Shown in pieces: positions 1-8,505 of a DNA stretch of 64,000 nt. Position numbers and translations under genes: made by a program. The notes under the pieces are model-generated. The model made no database searches. It saw only the letters and a program-made list of their open reading frames with translations, and had not been told where the DNA came from. Source of the stretch: Fulvimarina endophytica (GTDB lineage: Bacteria; Pseudomonadota; Alphaproteobacteria; Rhizobiales; Rhizobiaceae); NCBI RefSeq assembly GCF_003403015.1, contig NZ_QURL01000001.1, positions 620,001 through 684,000 on the forward strand, written 5' to 3'. Positions within the stretch are counted from its first letter, which is position 1. Each line of letters begins with the position of its first letter.

Positions 1-483
1 AAAGCGGGCGGCCCCTTCTACGTCTCACGGTTCCAGAAGCCGGTATCGCCGAAATATCGGCCGACGAGCCCGATGGACATGCCCGGCCCAACGGGAGAAT
101 CCAACCGCCTGCACCTGTCGGCGCGAGCTCCCATTCTCTGCCTCGGCCCCTCGGACGCCGATCGCCTGAAGCAGCGTGAAGCGGTCGAGCGTCTCGGCGG
201 CGAGGCGATCGACGGGACAGCCGAGACCGATCTTCTCGCGGCCTCCGATTTCGGGGGTGCGATCTGGTGGGGCGACGAGGACACCGCGCGTCGTCTTGCG
301 AGGCAATTGGCCGAACGCGATGGCCCCCTCCTGCGGCTCGTCACGGGCGCGGTGATGGTGCCGGACGTCCTGCACGAACGTCATCTCTGCGTGGACACGA
401 CGGCGTCCGGCGGCAATGCGCAGCTTCTTGCCGAAGTCGCCCGCAACGATCCGCGCGCCAAGGACGAACGATACCGCCCCTAA
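1..483 (+). CDS. putA: Bifunctional proline dehydrogenase / P5C dehydrogenase, C-terminal fragment
   Basis: The open frame enters from the window edge and ends at a TAA, giving the last 160 residues. PutA oxidises proline to glutamate through pyrroline-5-carboxylate. What is visible matches the extreme C-terminus of trifunctional-length PutA proteins: the AGGPFYVSRF segment that closes the aldehyde dehydrogenase domain, the GPTGESNRL linker, and the final conserved block with HERHLCVDTT followed by SGGNAQLL. The start and the catalytic domains lie outside the window. A short GC palindrome spans the stop codon, but there is no clear T-run, so I do not call a terminator. The family is clear; regulation cannot be judged from this fragment. 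Confidence 0.86.
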   Translation, partial: KAGGPFYVSRFQKPVSPKYRPTSPMDMPGPTGESNRLHLSARAPILCLGPSDADRLKQREAVERLGGEAIDGTAETDLLAASDFGGAIWWGDEDTARRLARQLAERDGPLLRLVTGAVMVPDVLHERHLCVDTTASGGNAQLLAEVARNDPRAKDERYRP

Positions 484-707
484 AGGGGGCGTCCTTGACG
501 GACGGCACGGCCCGGTCTCTATTCGTTCCGCGCCGTCCCTCATGCGCCCTGCCCCTTGACGGATCATGCCGGTCGCCGGGAGCATGCGGCCGTCATCGGT
601 CGAGACCGGTTTAGCCGTCGCGCGAAGGCGTGCCCTAAGCACGTCCCTGCGACAGGCGTGCGAGGAAAGGCGCTTACGGAACGGCAAGACCGGAGGCAAC
701 GCCGAAG

Positions 708-1913
708 ATGACCTATCTGATCTCGTTCGGCGTCCTCATGGCCCTCGTGCTCGTCGTCTTCTGCACGATCCGCTGGTGGAACATGCGGCTCGTCGGTCCC
801 AACCCTGTGCCGCTTCTCGTCTTCGTCGCGATCCTGTTCACGTCAGGCCTCGACGTGGGCCTGATCATGTTTCCTCTCGCTTTCGATTTCCCGCTCTATG
901 CGGATACCGCAGAGAACCCGGCCTATGCCTTCTCCAATCCGCTGGCGCTCGAATTCGGCTTCTGGGGCTTTCTGATCTGGTCGTTCTACTTCCTCACGAC
1001 CTTCTATTTCTGTGCCATCGAGCCGCGGGTGAGGTTCTTCGACAAGCCGGTCGTGCGCTTCGTCAACAACGTGGTCATCATCACGACCTGTGCGTTCACG
1101 GGTAGTCTGTTCCTCGTCTATCTGCCCTTCTACCTGCCGACGATCGGCGACGGTGAAACGGTCGTCACCGCCTTCTACGTGATCGTCTTCCTGACGGTGC
1201 TCGCGGCGGCCTATTCGTCGACGGATATCCGCTATGTGCGAATCCTCTCGATCGGATCGTCGACGGCCTTTGCCTGTCTCATCGCGCTTCTCTGGATCAA
1301 TGCGGGCATCACGCCGTCGCAGTTCGGCGCCTCGATCTCGAACATCGGCAGCTATTTCGCCAATATCCACAAGTTCGTCATTCCGCTGACCGACTATCAC
1401 GAGTTCTATCTGTTCTGGTGGTTCGCCTGGTCCATCATGATCGGCCAGTTCACGTCGCGCTTCGTCGGCGGCATCAAGACCCAGCACATGCTTCTGGCAT
1501 TGCTGGTCATTCCCTCGATCCCGCTCGCGATCTGGTTCTCGGTTCTCTACCACTACTACACGGCCGGAATTTCGACCGATGGGATCCTGAACATCGCGAT
1601 GGTGATCGTCGGCACGACCTTCGTCATCAATTCGCTGGACAGTCTGATTCGCCTCTACACCGACAATCTCGACCTGACGGCGGAGCGGTTCGGAAAATGG
1701 CGTTATGTCGCGGGCAACACGCTGGTTCTGTTCGTTCTCGTCCTTCTGTTCAAAAGCCAGTGGCTGCAGATCGAGTGGATCGGAGCGATCGTCATCGCGC
1801 TCTATGTCTCGGCCATCGTCTACATCGCCACGCGGGCCGGCAATGTCCTCAAGGACGCACGCGGGACATACGGCACACCGCAATTCGATCGCTCGACCTC
1901 CGGCGAGGGCTGA
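708..1913 (+). CDS. BCCT-family (choline/betaine type) transporter, short divergent form
   Basis: This 401-residue integral membrane protein has roughly ten hydrophobic segments. BCCT carriers import quaternary amines such as choline, glycine betaine or DMSP, usually with sodium. The best family marker is the Trp-rich stretch FWWFAWS near residue 235, followed by an IGQFTSRFVGGI segment, which matches the tryptophan box and following loop of BCCT helix 8. It is shorter than classic BCCT proteins (500-700 aa) and lacks their long cytoplasmic tails. The start is the ATG about 11 nt after a GGAGG. It lies 225 nt after putA and 198 nt before a TAXI-TRAP operon on the same strand. The substrate is not evident; choline or betaine is inferred from the family only. 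Confidence 0.72.
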   Translation: MTYLISFGVLMALVLVVFCTIRWWNMRLVGPNPVPLLVFVAILFTSGLDVGLIMFPLAFDFPLYADTAENPAYAFSNPLALEFGFWGFLIWSFYFLTTFYFCAIEPRVRFFDKPVVRFVNNVVIITTCAFTGSLFLVYLPFYLPTIGDGETVVTAFYVIVFLTVLAAAYSSTDIRYVRILSIGSSTAFACLIALLWINAGITPSQFGASISNIGSYFANIHKFVIPLTDYHEFYLFWWFAWSIMIGQFTSRFVGGIKTQHMLLALLVIPSIPLAIWFSVLYHYYTAGISTDGILNIAMVIVGTTFVINSLDSLIRLYTDNLDLTAERFGKWRYVAGNTLVLFVLVLLFKSQWLQIEWIGAIVIALYVSAIVYIATRAGNVLKDARGTYGTPQFDRSTSGEG

Positions 1914-2111
1914 GCGGAGGGGGCCGCTCAGGTCCCGCATCTGTCGTCGAGTGCCCATGTCGCGGCAGCGATGATTCATCTCGAAACCAGGGGGAACGAC
2001 CGGTCGCGGGTCCGGGCTCGGCCCTGCGAAACTTGCCTTGAGCCGGAACCTTGGTCACTATTACGCCATGATCGGTTCGCCATCGCGGACCGGCGACATG
2101 AAGGAGTTCTC

Positions 2112-3086
2112 ATGAAGACCACACGTCGTCAGTTCACCAAGGCTCTCGGACTTGCGAGCCTGCTCACCGTGGGATCGACCCTCGGCAACGCAGCGCAGGC
2201 GCAGGAACAGTTCTTCTCCATCGGAACCGGCGGGCAGACGGGCGTCTACTACGTCGTCGGACAATCGGTATGCCGTCTGGTGAACCGGGCGACCGACTAC
2301 AAGTGTACCGCGCCCTCGACCGGTGGTTCGATCGCCAACATCAATGCGATCAAGTCCGGCGACATGGCGATGGGCGTTGCCCAGTCGGACTGGCAGTTCC
2401 ATGCCTATAACGGCAGCTCCCAGTACGAAGGCGACAAGTTCGACAAGCTGCGCGCGGTGTTCTCGCTTCACCCCGAGCCGTTCAACGTGGTCGCCCGCAA
2501 GGACGCCAACATCGCGACCTTCGACGACCTCAAGGGCAAGCGCGTCAATGTGGGCAATCCGGGTTCCGGCATGCTCGCGACGATGGAAGTCCTCATGGAC
2601 GCCAAAGGCTGGACCATGGACGACTTCGCGCTGGCCTCGCAGCTGAAGCCGGCGGAGCAGGCCGCCGCGCTCGGCGACAACAATGTCGACGCCATCATCT
2701 ATGCCGTCGGCAATCCGAACGGTTCCATCCAGGAAGCCACCACCACGGTCGACGCGAATCTCGTTCCCGTCACCGGCCCGGAGATCGACGAGCTGATCGA
2801 GGAGAATCCGTACTACGCCAAGGCCACGATCCCCGGCGGCATGTACGAAGGCAATCCGGACGACGTCGAGACCTTCGGCGTGCGCGCCACGCTCGTCTCC
2901 AGCGCGGATGTGGACGAGGAACTCGTCTACCAGGTCACGAAAGCCGTGTTCGAGAACTTCGATCGGTTCAAGAGCCTGCATCCGGCCTTCGCCAACCTGA
3001 CGAAGGAAGAGATGGTGAAGACGGGCAACAGCGCTCCGCTGCACCCGGGCGCCGAGCGCTACTACAAGGAAGCCGGCCTCCTCTAA
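2112..3086 (+). CDS. TAXI-family TRAP transporter solute-binding protein
   Basis: A 324-residue periplasmic binding protein that captures substrate for the permease encoded next. The N-terminus carries a twin-arginine-like motif (RRQF, residues 5-8), a hydrophobic stretch and a likely AQA cleavage site near residue 30. The mature protein starts with the hallmark IGTGGQTGVYY block and continues with STGGSIANINAI and an SDWQFHAY segment, typical of TAXI proteins. The ATG at 2112 follows AAGGAG by 5 nt and replaces a longer upstream in-frame start. A hairpin at 3102-3128 separates it from the permease gene. TAXI proteins often bind dicarboxylates or glutamate, but the ligand here cannot be read from sequence. 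Confidence 0.9.
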   Translation: MKTTRRQFTKALGLASLLTVGSTLGNAAQAQEQFFSIGTGGQTGVYYVVGQSVCRLVNRATDYKCTAPSTGGSIANINAIKSGDMAMGVAQSDWQFHAYNGSSQYEGDKFDKLRAVFSLHPEPFNVVARKDANIATFDDLKGKRVNVGNPGSGMLATMEVLMDAKGWTMDDFALASQLKPAEQAAALGDNNVDAIIYAVGNPNGSIQEATTTVDANLVPVTGPEIDELIEENPYYAKATIPGGMYEGNPDDVETFGVRATLVSSADVDEELVYQVTKAVFENFDRFKSLHPAFANLTKEEMVKTGNSAPLHPGAERYYKEAGLL

Positions 3087-3101
3087 GGCTCTCTTCCGGC
3101 A

Positions 3102-3128
3102 TCCGGCCTCGTTCGCTTCGAGGCCGGA
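3102..3128 (+). terminator. Intercistronic hairpin between TAXI binding protein and TRAP permease
   Basis: A perfect 10-bp inverted repeat (arms TCCGGCCTCG and CGAGGCCGGA, 7-nt loop) begins 15 nt after the binding-protein stop. No T-run follows it, so it is more likely an RNA-stabilising or partial-attenuation element than a full terminator. Such a hairpin would allow more binding protein than permease to be made. Confidence 0.6.
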
Positions 3129-3200
3129 CCGCCGTTTCCGTGCACAGGACGTGGGCCGTCGCCAGGCTTGCCTCGCCAGGCATTCGAAGGATTTCTCGAG

Positions 3201-6029
3201 ATGAGCAACACGCCCGAACGAGGACGCAATTCCGCAGAAGAGCGGGCGCACACTGCGAGCCTCGACGACGAGAGGCCGCGCCGGATCGACGAGGTCGACG
3301 TTCGCTCTGCCACGAACAAGAGCGAGGATCTCGACTCCCTCGTCGCTTCGTCCGATACGGGCGGGCGCTCGCCGAGCAAGCCGGTTGCCTATTTCATCGC
3401 GGCCGTCGCCCTTCTCTGGTCTCTGTTCCAGCTCTGGATCGCCTCGCCCTTCCCGTTCCAGCTCGGCATCGGCGTCTTCAACACGACCGAATCGCGATCG
3501 ATCCATCTCGCCTTCGCGATGCTCCTCGCCTTCCTCGCCTTTCCGGGCGAGCGCTCGCCGATCCAGATCGGCCTCGGCATCGCCGTGCCGATCGTTCTCG
3601 GCCTCCTCTTCATGAGCGGCGCGACCGGCGTTCTCCCGGTCTGGTATATTCCGCTCATCACCCTCTTCGTCGTCGCCTGCGTGATCGCACCCTCGCCCGA
3701 CGACCGGGTGCCGATCAACGACTGGGCGCTGGCGATCGTCGGCGCCTTCACGGCGATCTATCTCTACGTCAACTACGACGCCATTTCGGGCCGCGTCGGC
3801 GCGCCGATCGAGATCGACTTCATGGTCGGCACGCTCGGGCTGATGGTGCTCCTGGAGGCGACCCGCCGCAGTCTGGGGCCCGCGCTCATGGTCGTCGCCT
3901 CCATCTTCCTCGTCTACACCTTCCTCGGGCGCTACATGCCCGACATCATCGCCCATGGCGGCAATTCGTTGTCGGAGGTCGTCAATCACCAGTGGATCAC
4001 GACCGAAGGCGTCTTCGGCATCGCGCTCGGCGTTTCGACCTCCTTCGTGTTCCTCTTCGTGCTCTTCGGCTCGCTCCTCGATAAGGCCGGAGCCGGCAGT
4101 TACTTCATCAACGTCGCCTTCTCGCTGATGGGTCACATGAAGGGCGGTCCGGCGAAGGCCGCCGTGATCTCCTCGGCCATGACGGGCCTTATTTCCGGCT
4201 CCTCGATCGCGAACGTCGTCACCACCGGCACCTTCACGATCCCGCTCATGAAGAAGGTCGGCTTCTCCTCGGAGAAGGCGGGCGCCGTCGAGGTGGCGTC
4301 CTCGGTGAACGGCCAGATCATGCCGCCGGTGATGGGCGCCGCCGCCTTCCTGATGGTCGAATATGTGGGCATTCCCTATTTCGACGTGGTCAAGCACGCC
4401 TTCCTGCCGGCGGTGATCTCCTACATCGCGCTCGTCTACATCGTGCACCTGGAAGCTGCGAAGGCCGGCATGAAGGGGCTTCCGCGTTCCTACGAGCCCT
4501 CGCCCTGGCTTCGCTGGCTGGTCGGCCTCGCCTTCGGAATCGCGGCGATCTGCGCGCTGTCCTTCGCGGTCTATTACGGCATGGGCTGGATTCGTCCGGT
4601 TTTCGGCGAGAACGCCTTCTGGGTGGTCTTCGGCCTTCTGGTCGTCGCCTATGTCGCGCTGGTCGCCTATGCCGCCGGCCACAAGGCGGATGCGATGTCG
4701 ACGGAAGGCGAGATCACCGTCCTGCCACCTCCCGGACCGACGGTGAAATCGGGCCTGCACTTCCTCCTGCCGGTCGTCGTCCTCATCTGGGCGCTGATGG
4801 TGGATCGCCTGTCGCCCGGCCTCTCGGCCTTCTGGGCCTCCGCCTTCATGATCTTCATCCTCCTGACCCAGAAGCCGCTCTTCGCCTTCTTCCGCAAGAC
4901 CGGCGGGTTCGGCAGCGCCTTCAAGGCCGGCTGCATCGATCTTCTCGAAGGCCTCATCGCTGGCGCACGCAACATGATCGGCATCGGCATCGCCACCGCC
5001 GCCGCCGGCATCATCGTCGGTGCGGTCTCCCAGACCGGTGTCGGTTCGGCGCTCGCGGACGTGGTCGAGGTCCTGTCCGGCGGAAATCTCCTTGCGATCC
5101 TGTTCCTCACGGCGATCCTGTCGCTGATCCTCGGAATGGGTCTGCCGACGACCGCGAACTACATCGTCGTGTCCGCGCTTCTGGCGCCCGTCATCGTCAC
5201 CCTCGGCCAGCAGAACGGGCTGATCGTGCCGCTGATCGCCGTTCACCTGTTCGTCTTCTATTTCGGCATCATGGCCGATGTGACGCCGCCGGTGGGGCTT
5301 GCGAGTTTCGCCGCGGCAGCCGTCTCGGGCGGAGATCCGATCCGGACGGGAACGGTCGCGTTCTTCTACTCCCTGAGGACGGCCGCCCTGCCCTTCCTCT
5401 TCATCTTCAACACCGATCTCCTGCTGATCGATGTCGATCTCCTGCACGGTGTCTTCATCTTCGTGGTGGCGACGGTCGCGATGCTGTTATTCGCGGCGGC
5501 AACGCAAGGGTGGTTCCTGACGAAGAGCCGCTTCTACGAATCGATCGCGTTGCTGCTCATCGCCTTCACCCTGTTCCGGCCCGGGTTCTGGATGGACTCG
5601 ATCTCGCCGCCCTATATCGAGCGAGATCCCGTGAACCTCGAAGCGGCCGCCGAGGCCGTGCCGGCGGGCGGCGATCTCAGGGTGCGCGTCGATGGGTTCG
5701 ACGCTCTCGGCGATCCCCTGTCATTCGTCGCGCTCGTCCCGATGAGCGATGCGGCAACGGGCGCCGAGCGCCTGGCCGATGCGGGGATCGAGACGATCGA
5801 GCAGGATGGCAAGATGATCATCGACAACGTCGCGTTCGGCTCGCCGGCGGCGGATGCTGGGCTCGATTGGGATCAGGAGATCGTCCGCGTCCTGACGCCC
5901 GCCGATCAGCCGTCAAAGTACTGGATGTATATCCCCGCGCTTCTTCTGCTCGCAGGCGTCGTCTGGTTGCAGCGTGGCCGCGTGGCGAGGGACGAACCGA
6001 TGGGGCGGATGAAGACGGGGAACGCCTGA
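3201..6029 (+). CDS. TRAP transporter permease, fused DctQ-DctM (4TM/12TM) with C-terminal DUF3394/PDZ-like tail
   Basis: A 942-residue multi-spanning membrane protein. Small and large TRAP permease subunits are fused, as is usual for TAXI systems; it moves substrate with a sodium gradient, fed by the binding protein upstream. A hydrophilic N-terminal tail of about 65 residues precedes the first helices. The large-subunit core holds GLISGSSIANVVTTGTFTIP and LGMGLPTTANYIV, both conserved in DctM-like halves. After the last core helices, near residues 770-930, is a soluble segment ending in a PDZ-like block (FGSPAADAGLDWDQ, about residue 877) followed by one more helix, matching the DUF3394 tail of this family. 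The ATG at 3201 is preceded by an AAGGA; an earlier in-frame ATG at 3168 is less likely. Confidence 0.88.
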   Translation: MSNTPERGRNSAEERAHTASLDDERPRRIDEVDVRSATNKSEDLDSLVASSDTGGRSPSKPVAYFIAAVALLWSLFQLWIASPFPFQLGIGVFNTTESRSIHLAFAMLLAFLAFPGERSPIQIGLGIAVPIVLGLLFMSGATGVLPVWYIPLITLFVVACVIAPSPDDRVPINDWALAIVGAFTAIYLYVNYDAISGRVGAPIEIDFMVGTLGLMVLLEATRRSLGPALMVVASIFLVYTFLGRYMPDIIAHGGNSLSEVVNHQWITTEGVFGIALGVSTSFVFLFVLFGSLLDKAGAGSYFINVAFSLMGHMKGGPAKAAVISSAMTGLISGSSIANVVTTGTFTIPLMKKVGFSSEKAGAVEVASSVNGQIMPPVMGAAAFLMVEYVGIPYFDVVKHAFLPAVISYIALVYIVHLEAAKAGMKGLPRSYEPSPWLRWLVGLAFGIAAICALSFAVYYGMGWIRPVFGENAFWVVFGLLVVAYVALVAYAAGHKADAMSTEGEITVLPPPGPTVKSGLHFLLPVVVLIWALMVDRLSPGLSAFWASAFMIFILLTQKPLFAFFRKTGGFGSAFKAGCIDLLEGLIAGARNMIGIGIATAAAGIIVGAVSQTGVGSALADVVEVLSGGNLLAILFLTAILSLILGMGLPTTANYIVVSALLAPVIVTLGQQNGLIVPLIAVHLFVFYFGIMADVTPPVGLASFAAAAVSGGDPIRTGTVAFFYSLRTAALPFLFIFNTDLLLIDVDLLHGVFIFVVATVAMLLFAAATQGWFLTKSRFYESIALLLIAFTLFRPGFWMDSISPPYIERDPVNLEAAAEAVPAGGDLRVRVDGFDALGDPLSFVALVPMSDAATGAERLADAGIETIEQDGKMIIDNVAFGSPAADAGLDWDQEIVRVLTPADQPSKYWMYIPALLLLAGVVWLQRGRVARDEPMGRMKTGNA

Positions 6030-6077
6030 TCCCCGACCCATAGAGTGCTGGTGAAGCCGAGCCTTGTTTCATGCTCG

Positions 6078-6116
6078 GGCGCCGACCGCATCCACGGTGC
6101 GCGTGCGGTCGGCGCC
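6078..6116 (+). terminator. Rho-independent terminator after the TAXI-TRAP operon
   Basis: A 13-bp GC-rich inverted repeat (GGCGCCGACCGCA with its exact complement) with a 13-nt loop is followed directly by TTTCTT. It lies between the plus-strand permease stop and the minus-strand SDR stop. The T-run is on the plus strand, so it mainly ends the TRAP transcript. Confidence 0.82.
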
Positions 6117-6121
6117 TTTCT

Positions 6122-6868
6122 TCAGAGCGAAGACACCAGGTGACCGCCATCGATGACCAGTTCCGATCCGGTCATGTAGCGCCCGGCGTCGGAGGCCAGA
6201 AGCAGAAGCGCGCCGTCGAGATCGCTCTCCTGCCCGAGGCGACGCTGCGGGATGCGCTTGACCAGGGCCTTTCCGGCATCGGTCGCGAAGAAATCGCGGT
6301 TGAGCGGCGTCTCGATATAGCCCGGACAGAGTGCGTTCACGCGGATGCCGTAGCGGGCCCATTCGAGCGCCATGGATTTGGTCATCTGGACGAGACCGGC
6401 CTTCGAAACCGCGTAAGGCATCAGCATTCCGGCGACGCGCAGGCCGAGAATCGATGCGATATTGACGATCGATCCTGACCGCTCGATCCGCCGCAATGCG
6501 CGCGCGGCCGCCTGCGCCACCAGAAACGCGCCCTTCAGGTTCGTGTCGAGTACGTGATCCCATTCCGCCGGATCGAGATCCAGCGCGGGCGTCGTCGACT
6601 GGACCCCGGCGTTGTTCACGGTGATGTCGAAGACGCGATCGGCGAAGCAGGCGGCGACGCTTTCGGCATCCTGAACGTCGAGATCGATCGCATCCGCCCG
6701 TCCGCCGGCCCCGGTGATCGCCTCGACCCTCTCGCACAGGACATCGCCCCTTCGCGCCGCGAGCGTCACGCTCGCGCCGGCCTCCGCCAGCACGGCAGCA
6801 AAATGCGCTCCGAGCCCGCCAGAAGCTCCTGTGACCAGCGCGGTCTTCCCCGTCAGATCGAATGTCAT
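6122..6868 (-). CDS. Short-chain dehydrogenase/reductase (SDR), possible LvaD-like role
   Basis: A 248-residue classical SDR that transfers hydride between NAD(P)H and an alcohol/ketone pair. Visible motifs are the TGASGGLG nucleotide-binding loop (residues 13-20), VNNAG (84-88), and the catalytic YAVSK near residue 152, with an upstream SIVNIAS serine block. The ATG at 6868 follows a GGAG, so the longer in-frame extension is not used. It is transcribed away from an acyl-CoA dehydrogenase / acyl-CoA ligase / APH kinase operon 413 nt away. In the Pseudomonas lva pathway an SDR reduces a 4-keto-acyl-CoA to the 4-hydroxy form, so a similar role is plausible but is inference from context. Confidence 0.85.
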   Translation of the reverse strand: MTFDLTGKTALVTGASGGLGAHFAAVLAEAGASVTLAARRGDVLCERVEAITGAGGRADAIDLDVQDAESVAACFADRVFDITVNNAGVQSTTPALDLDPAEWDHVLDTNLKGAFLVAQAAARALRRIERSGSIVNIASILGLRVAGMLMPYAVSKAGLVQMTKSMALEWARYGIRVNALCPGYIETPLNRDFFATDAGKALVKRIPQRRLGQESDLDGALLLLASDAGRYMTGSELVIDGGHLVSSL

Positions 6869-7281
6869 GATCGCCTCCCATCCTCGCATTTGCGTCCGTA
6901 TTCCGCCTTCACCTACCGCATCGGACGGGAAAGTGGACCCTGTTCGCGGATCATCCGATGCGCGCCCGAGCAGTCGGATTCTCGGGGACCATCTCCAGGA
7001 TCGCGTCCATGGACGCATTCCAGAGGGCGAGCGGTCGAACCCCGACCGAAGGAGGAGCGGTAGCGGGTGGTACGGACGTCGAGCGCGAAGCGAGGGTCCG
7101 GAATTCCGCGCCGCGAGGCCCTTCGGCCAGTCCTCGAAGAAAACTTTTCGGGCCGTCTTCCGTCTTCGCGTCTGGCGATCGAGGGCGTTTCGACTATCCT
7201 GACATGGTGGCCGGTCCGGGAGCGGTGGGGAATCGCCTGCTCGCCCGCATATGAACCGGACACGCGTTGGGAGGCGCGTTC
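6869..7281. other. Divergent intergenic region (413 bp)
   Basis: This stretch lies between the starts of the SDR and the acyl-CoA dehydrogenase and must hold both promoters. I see no convincing gene: the open frames here are rich in Arg and Ser and match no family. I could not identify a confident -35/-10 pair or operator. Confidence 0.5.
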
Positions 7282-8505
7282 ATGGATTTCAGAATATCGC
7301 CGGAGCTCGAGTCTCTGCGCCTCGAGGTCGCCCGGTTCGTCGAAGACGAGATCATACCGCTCGAATCCGACCCGCAAGCCTATGACGGCCACGGGAACAT
7401 CGCCGAACCTCTCCTCGAGACGCTGCGCGCGAAAGCGAAGGAGAGTGGTCTTTGGTGTCCGCAGCTTAAGGCCGAAACCGGCGGCCTCGGTCTGTCGAAG
7501 ACCGGCATGGCCGTCCTCTACGAGACGATGAACCGCTCGATCTTCGGTCCTGTCGTGTTCAACAGTGCCGCTCCCGACGACGGCAATATGATGGTGCTCG
7601 AGGCACTCGGAACGCCCGACCAGAAGGAGCGGTGGCTGAAGCCGATCGTCGAGGGCAAGGTCCGTTCGGCCTTCGCGATGACGGAGCCCGCGCCGGGCGG
7701 CGGATCGGATCCCTCCATGATGCTGACGCGCGCGGTGCGCGACGGTAATGAGTGGGTCGTCAACGGGCGGAAATGGTACATCACCGGCGCGGAAGCTGCC
7801 GAACACTTCATGCTTCTCGCCAAGACCTCGGACGATGAACGCCGTGGCCATACCTGCTTCCTGTTCCATCGCGACGATCCGGGCTGGCGGATCATTCGGC
7901 GCATCCCGATCATGGGACCGGAAGAACACGGCGGTCACTGCGAGCTTGAATTCACCGGGCTTCGTATCCCGCACGAGAACATTCTCGGTGAGGAAGGCCG
8001 GGGCATCAAGGTGGTCCAGACGCGGCTCGGTCCTGCGCGTCTCACCCACTGCATGCGATGGCTCGGACTTGCCAAGCGCTGCGTCGAGATCGCCAAGGAA
8101 TATGCCGAACATCGCGAAGGTTTCGGGGTCACGCTGATCGATCGGGAGAGCGTGCAGCTGATGATCGGCGATCTTGCGATGCAGATCGAGATCGGGCGCC
8201 TTCTCGTGATGAAGGCCGCATGGGAGATCGACCAGGGGCGTTACGCCCAGAAGGAAATCTCCATGGCGAAGGTGCATGTCGCCAACCTTCTGCATCTGGC
8301 GGCGGATCGGGCGATCCAGATCAACGGCGCTCGCGGCTATTCGAATGACACCCCGCTCGAATGGATCTACCGCTACGCGCGGCAGGCAAGGCTCGTCGAC
8401 GGGGCCGACGAAGTGCACAAGATGCTGCTCAACCGGCATCTGTCCAATCTCGGGACGGATTTCTGGAAGTGGGACGTCGAAGGCGAAGCGGCAGACCATG
8501 CGTGA
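7282..8505 (+). CDS. Acyl-CoA dehydrogenase, ACAD10/11-like
   Basis: A 407-residue flavoprotein of the acyl-CoA dehydrogenase fold. The FAD/substrate signature appears as MTEPAPGGGSDPS (from about residue 133), followed by VNGRKWYITGA. Near the C-terminus is IQINGARGYSNDTPLEW and then VDGADEVHK near residue 373. Short-chain enzymes have an EGTxEIQR motif at this last place; a DGxDEVH version is characteristic of the ACAD10/ACAD11 group. The ATG at 7282 follows GGGAGG. The stop overlaps the ligase start by 8 nt. Together with the kinase downstream this suggests action on a phosphorylated 4-hydroxyacyl-CoA rather than plain alpha,beta-oxidation; that is inferred from subfamily and context. Confidence 0.87.
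   Translation: MDFRISPELESLRLEVARFVEDEIIPLESDPQAYDGHGNIAEPLLETLRAKAKESGLWCPQLKAETGGLGLSKTGMAVLYETMNRSIFGPVVFNSAAPDDGNMMVLEALGTPDQKERWLKPIVEGKVRSAFAMTEPAPGGGSDPSMMLTRAVRDGNEWVVNGRKWYITGAEAAEHFMLLAKTSDDERRGHTCFLFHRDDPGWRIIRRIPIMGPEEHGGHCELEFTGLRIPHENILGEEGRGIKVVQTRLGPARLTHCMRWLGLAKRCVEIAKEYAEHREGFGVTLIDRESVQLMIGDLAMQIEIGRLLVMKAAWEIDQGRYAQKEISMAKVHVANLLHLAADRAIQINGARGYSNDTPLEWIYRYARQARLVDGADEVHKMLLNRHLSNLGTDFWKWDVEGEAADHA

Noticed and set aside
476..490. Short GC palindrome across the putA stop as a terminator
   Set aside because: Only about five paired bases, and no T-run follows.
2061..5447. A 1128-codon open frame on the minus strand opposite the TRAP genes
   Set aside because: It is rich in Arg, Asp, Glu and His and mirrors the codon bias of the plus-strand TRAP genes, which carry clear family motifs. 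It has no family match.
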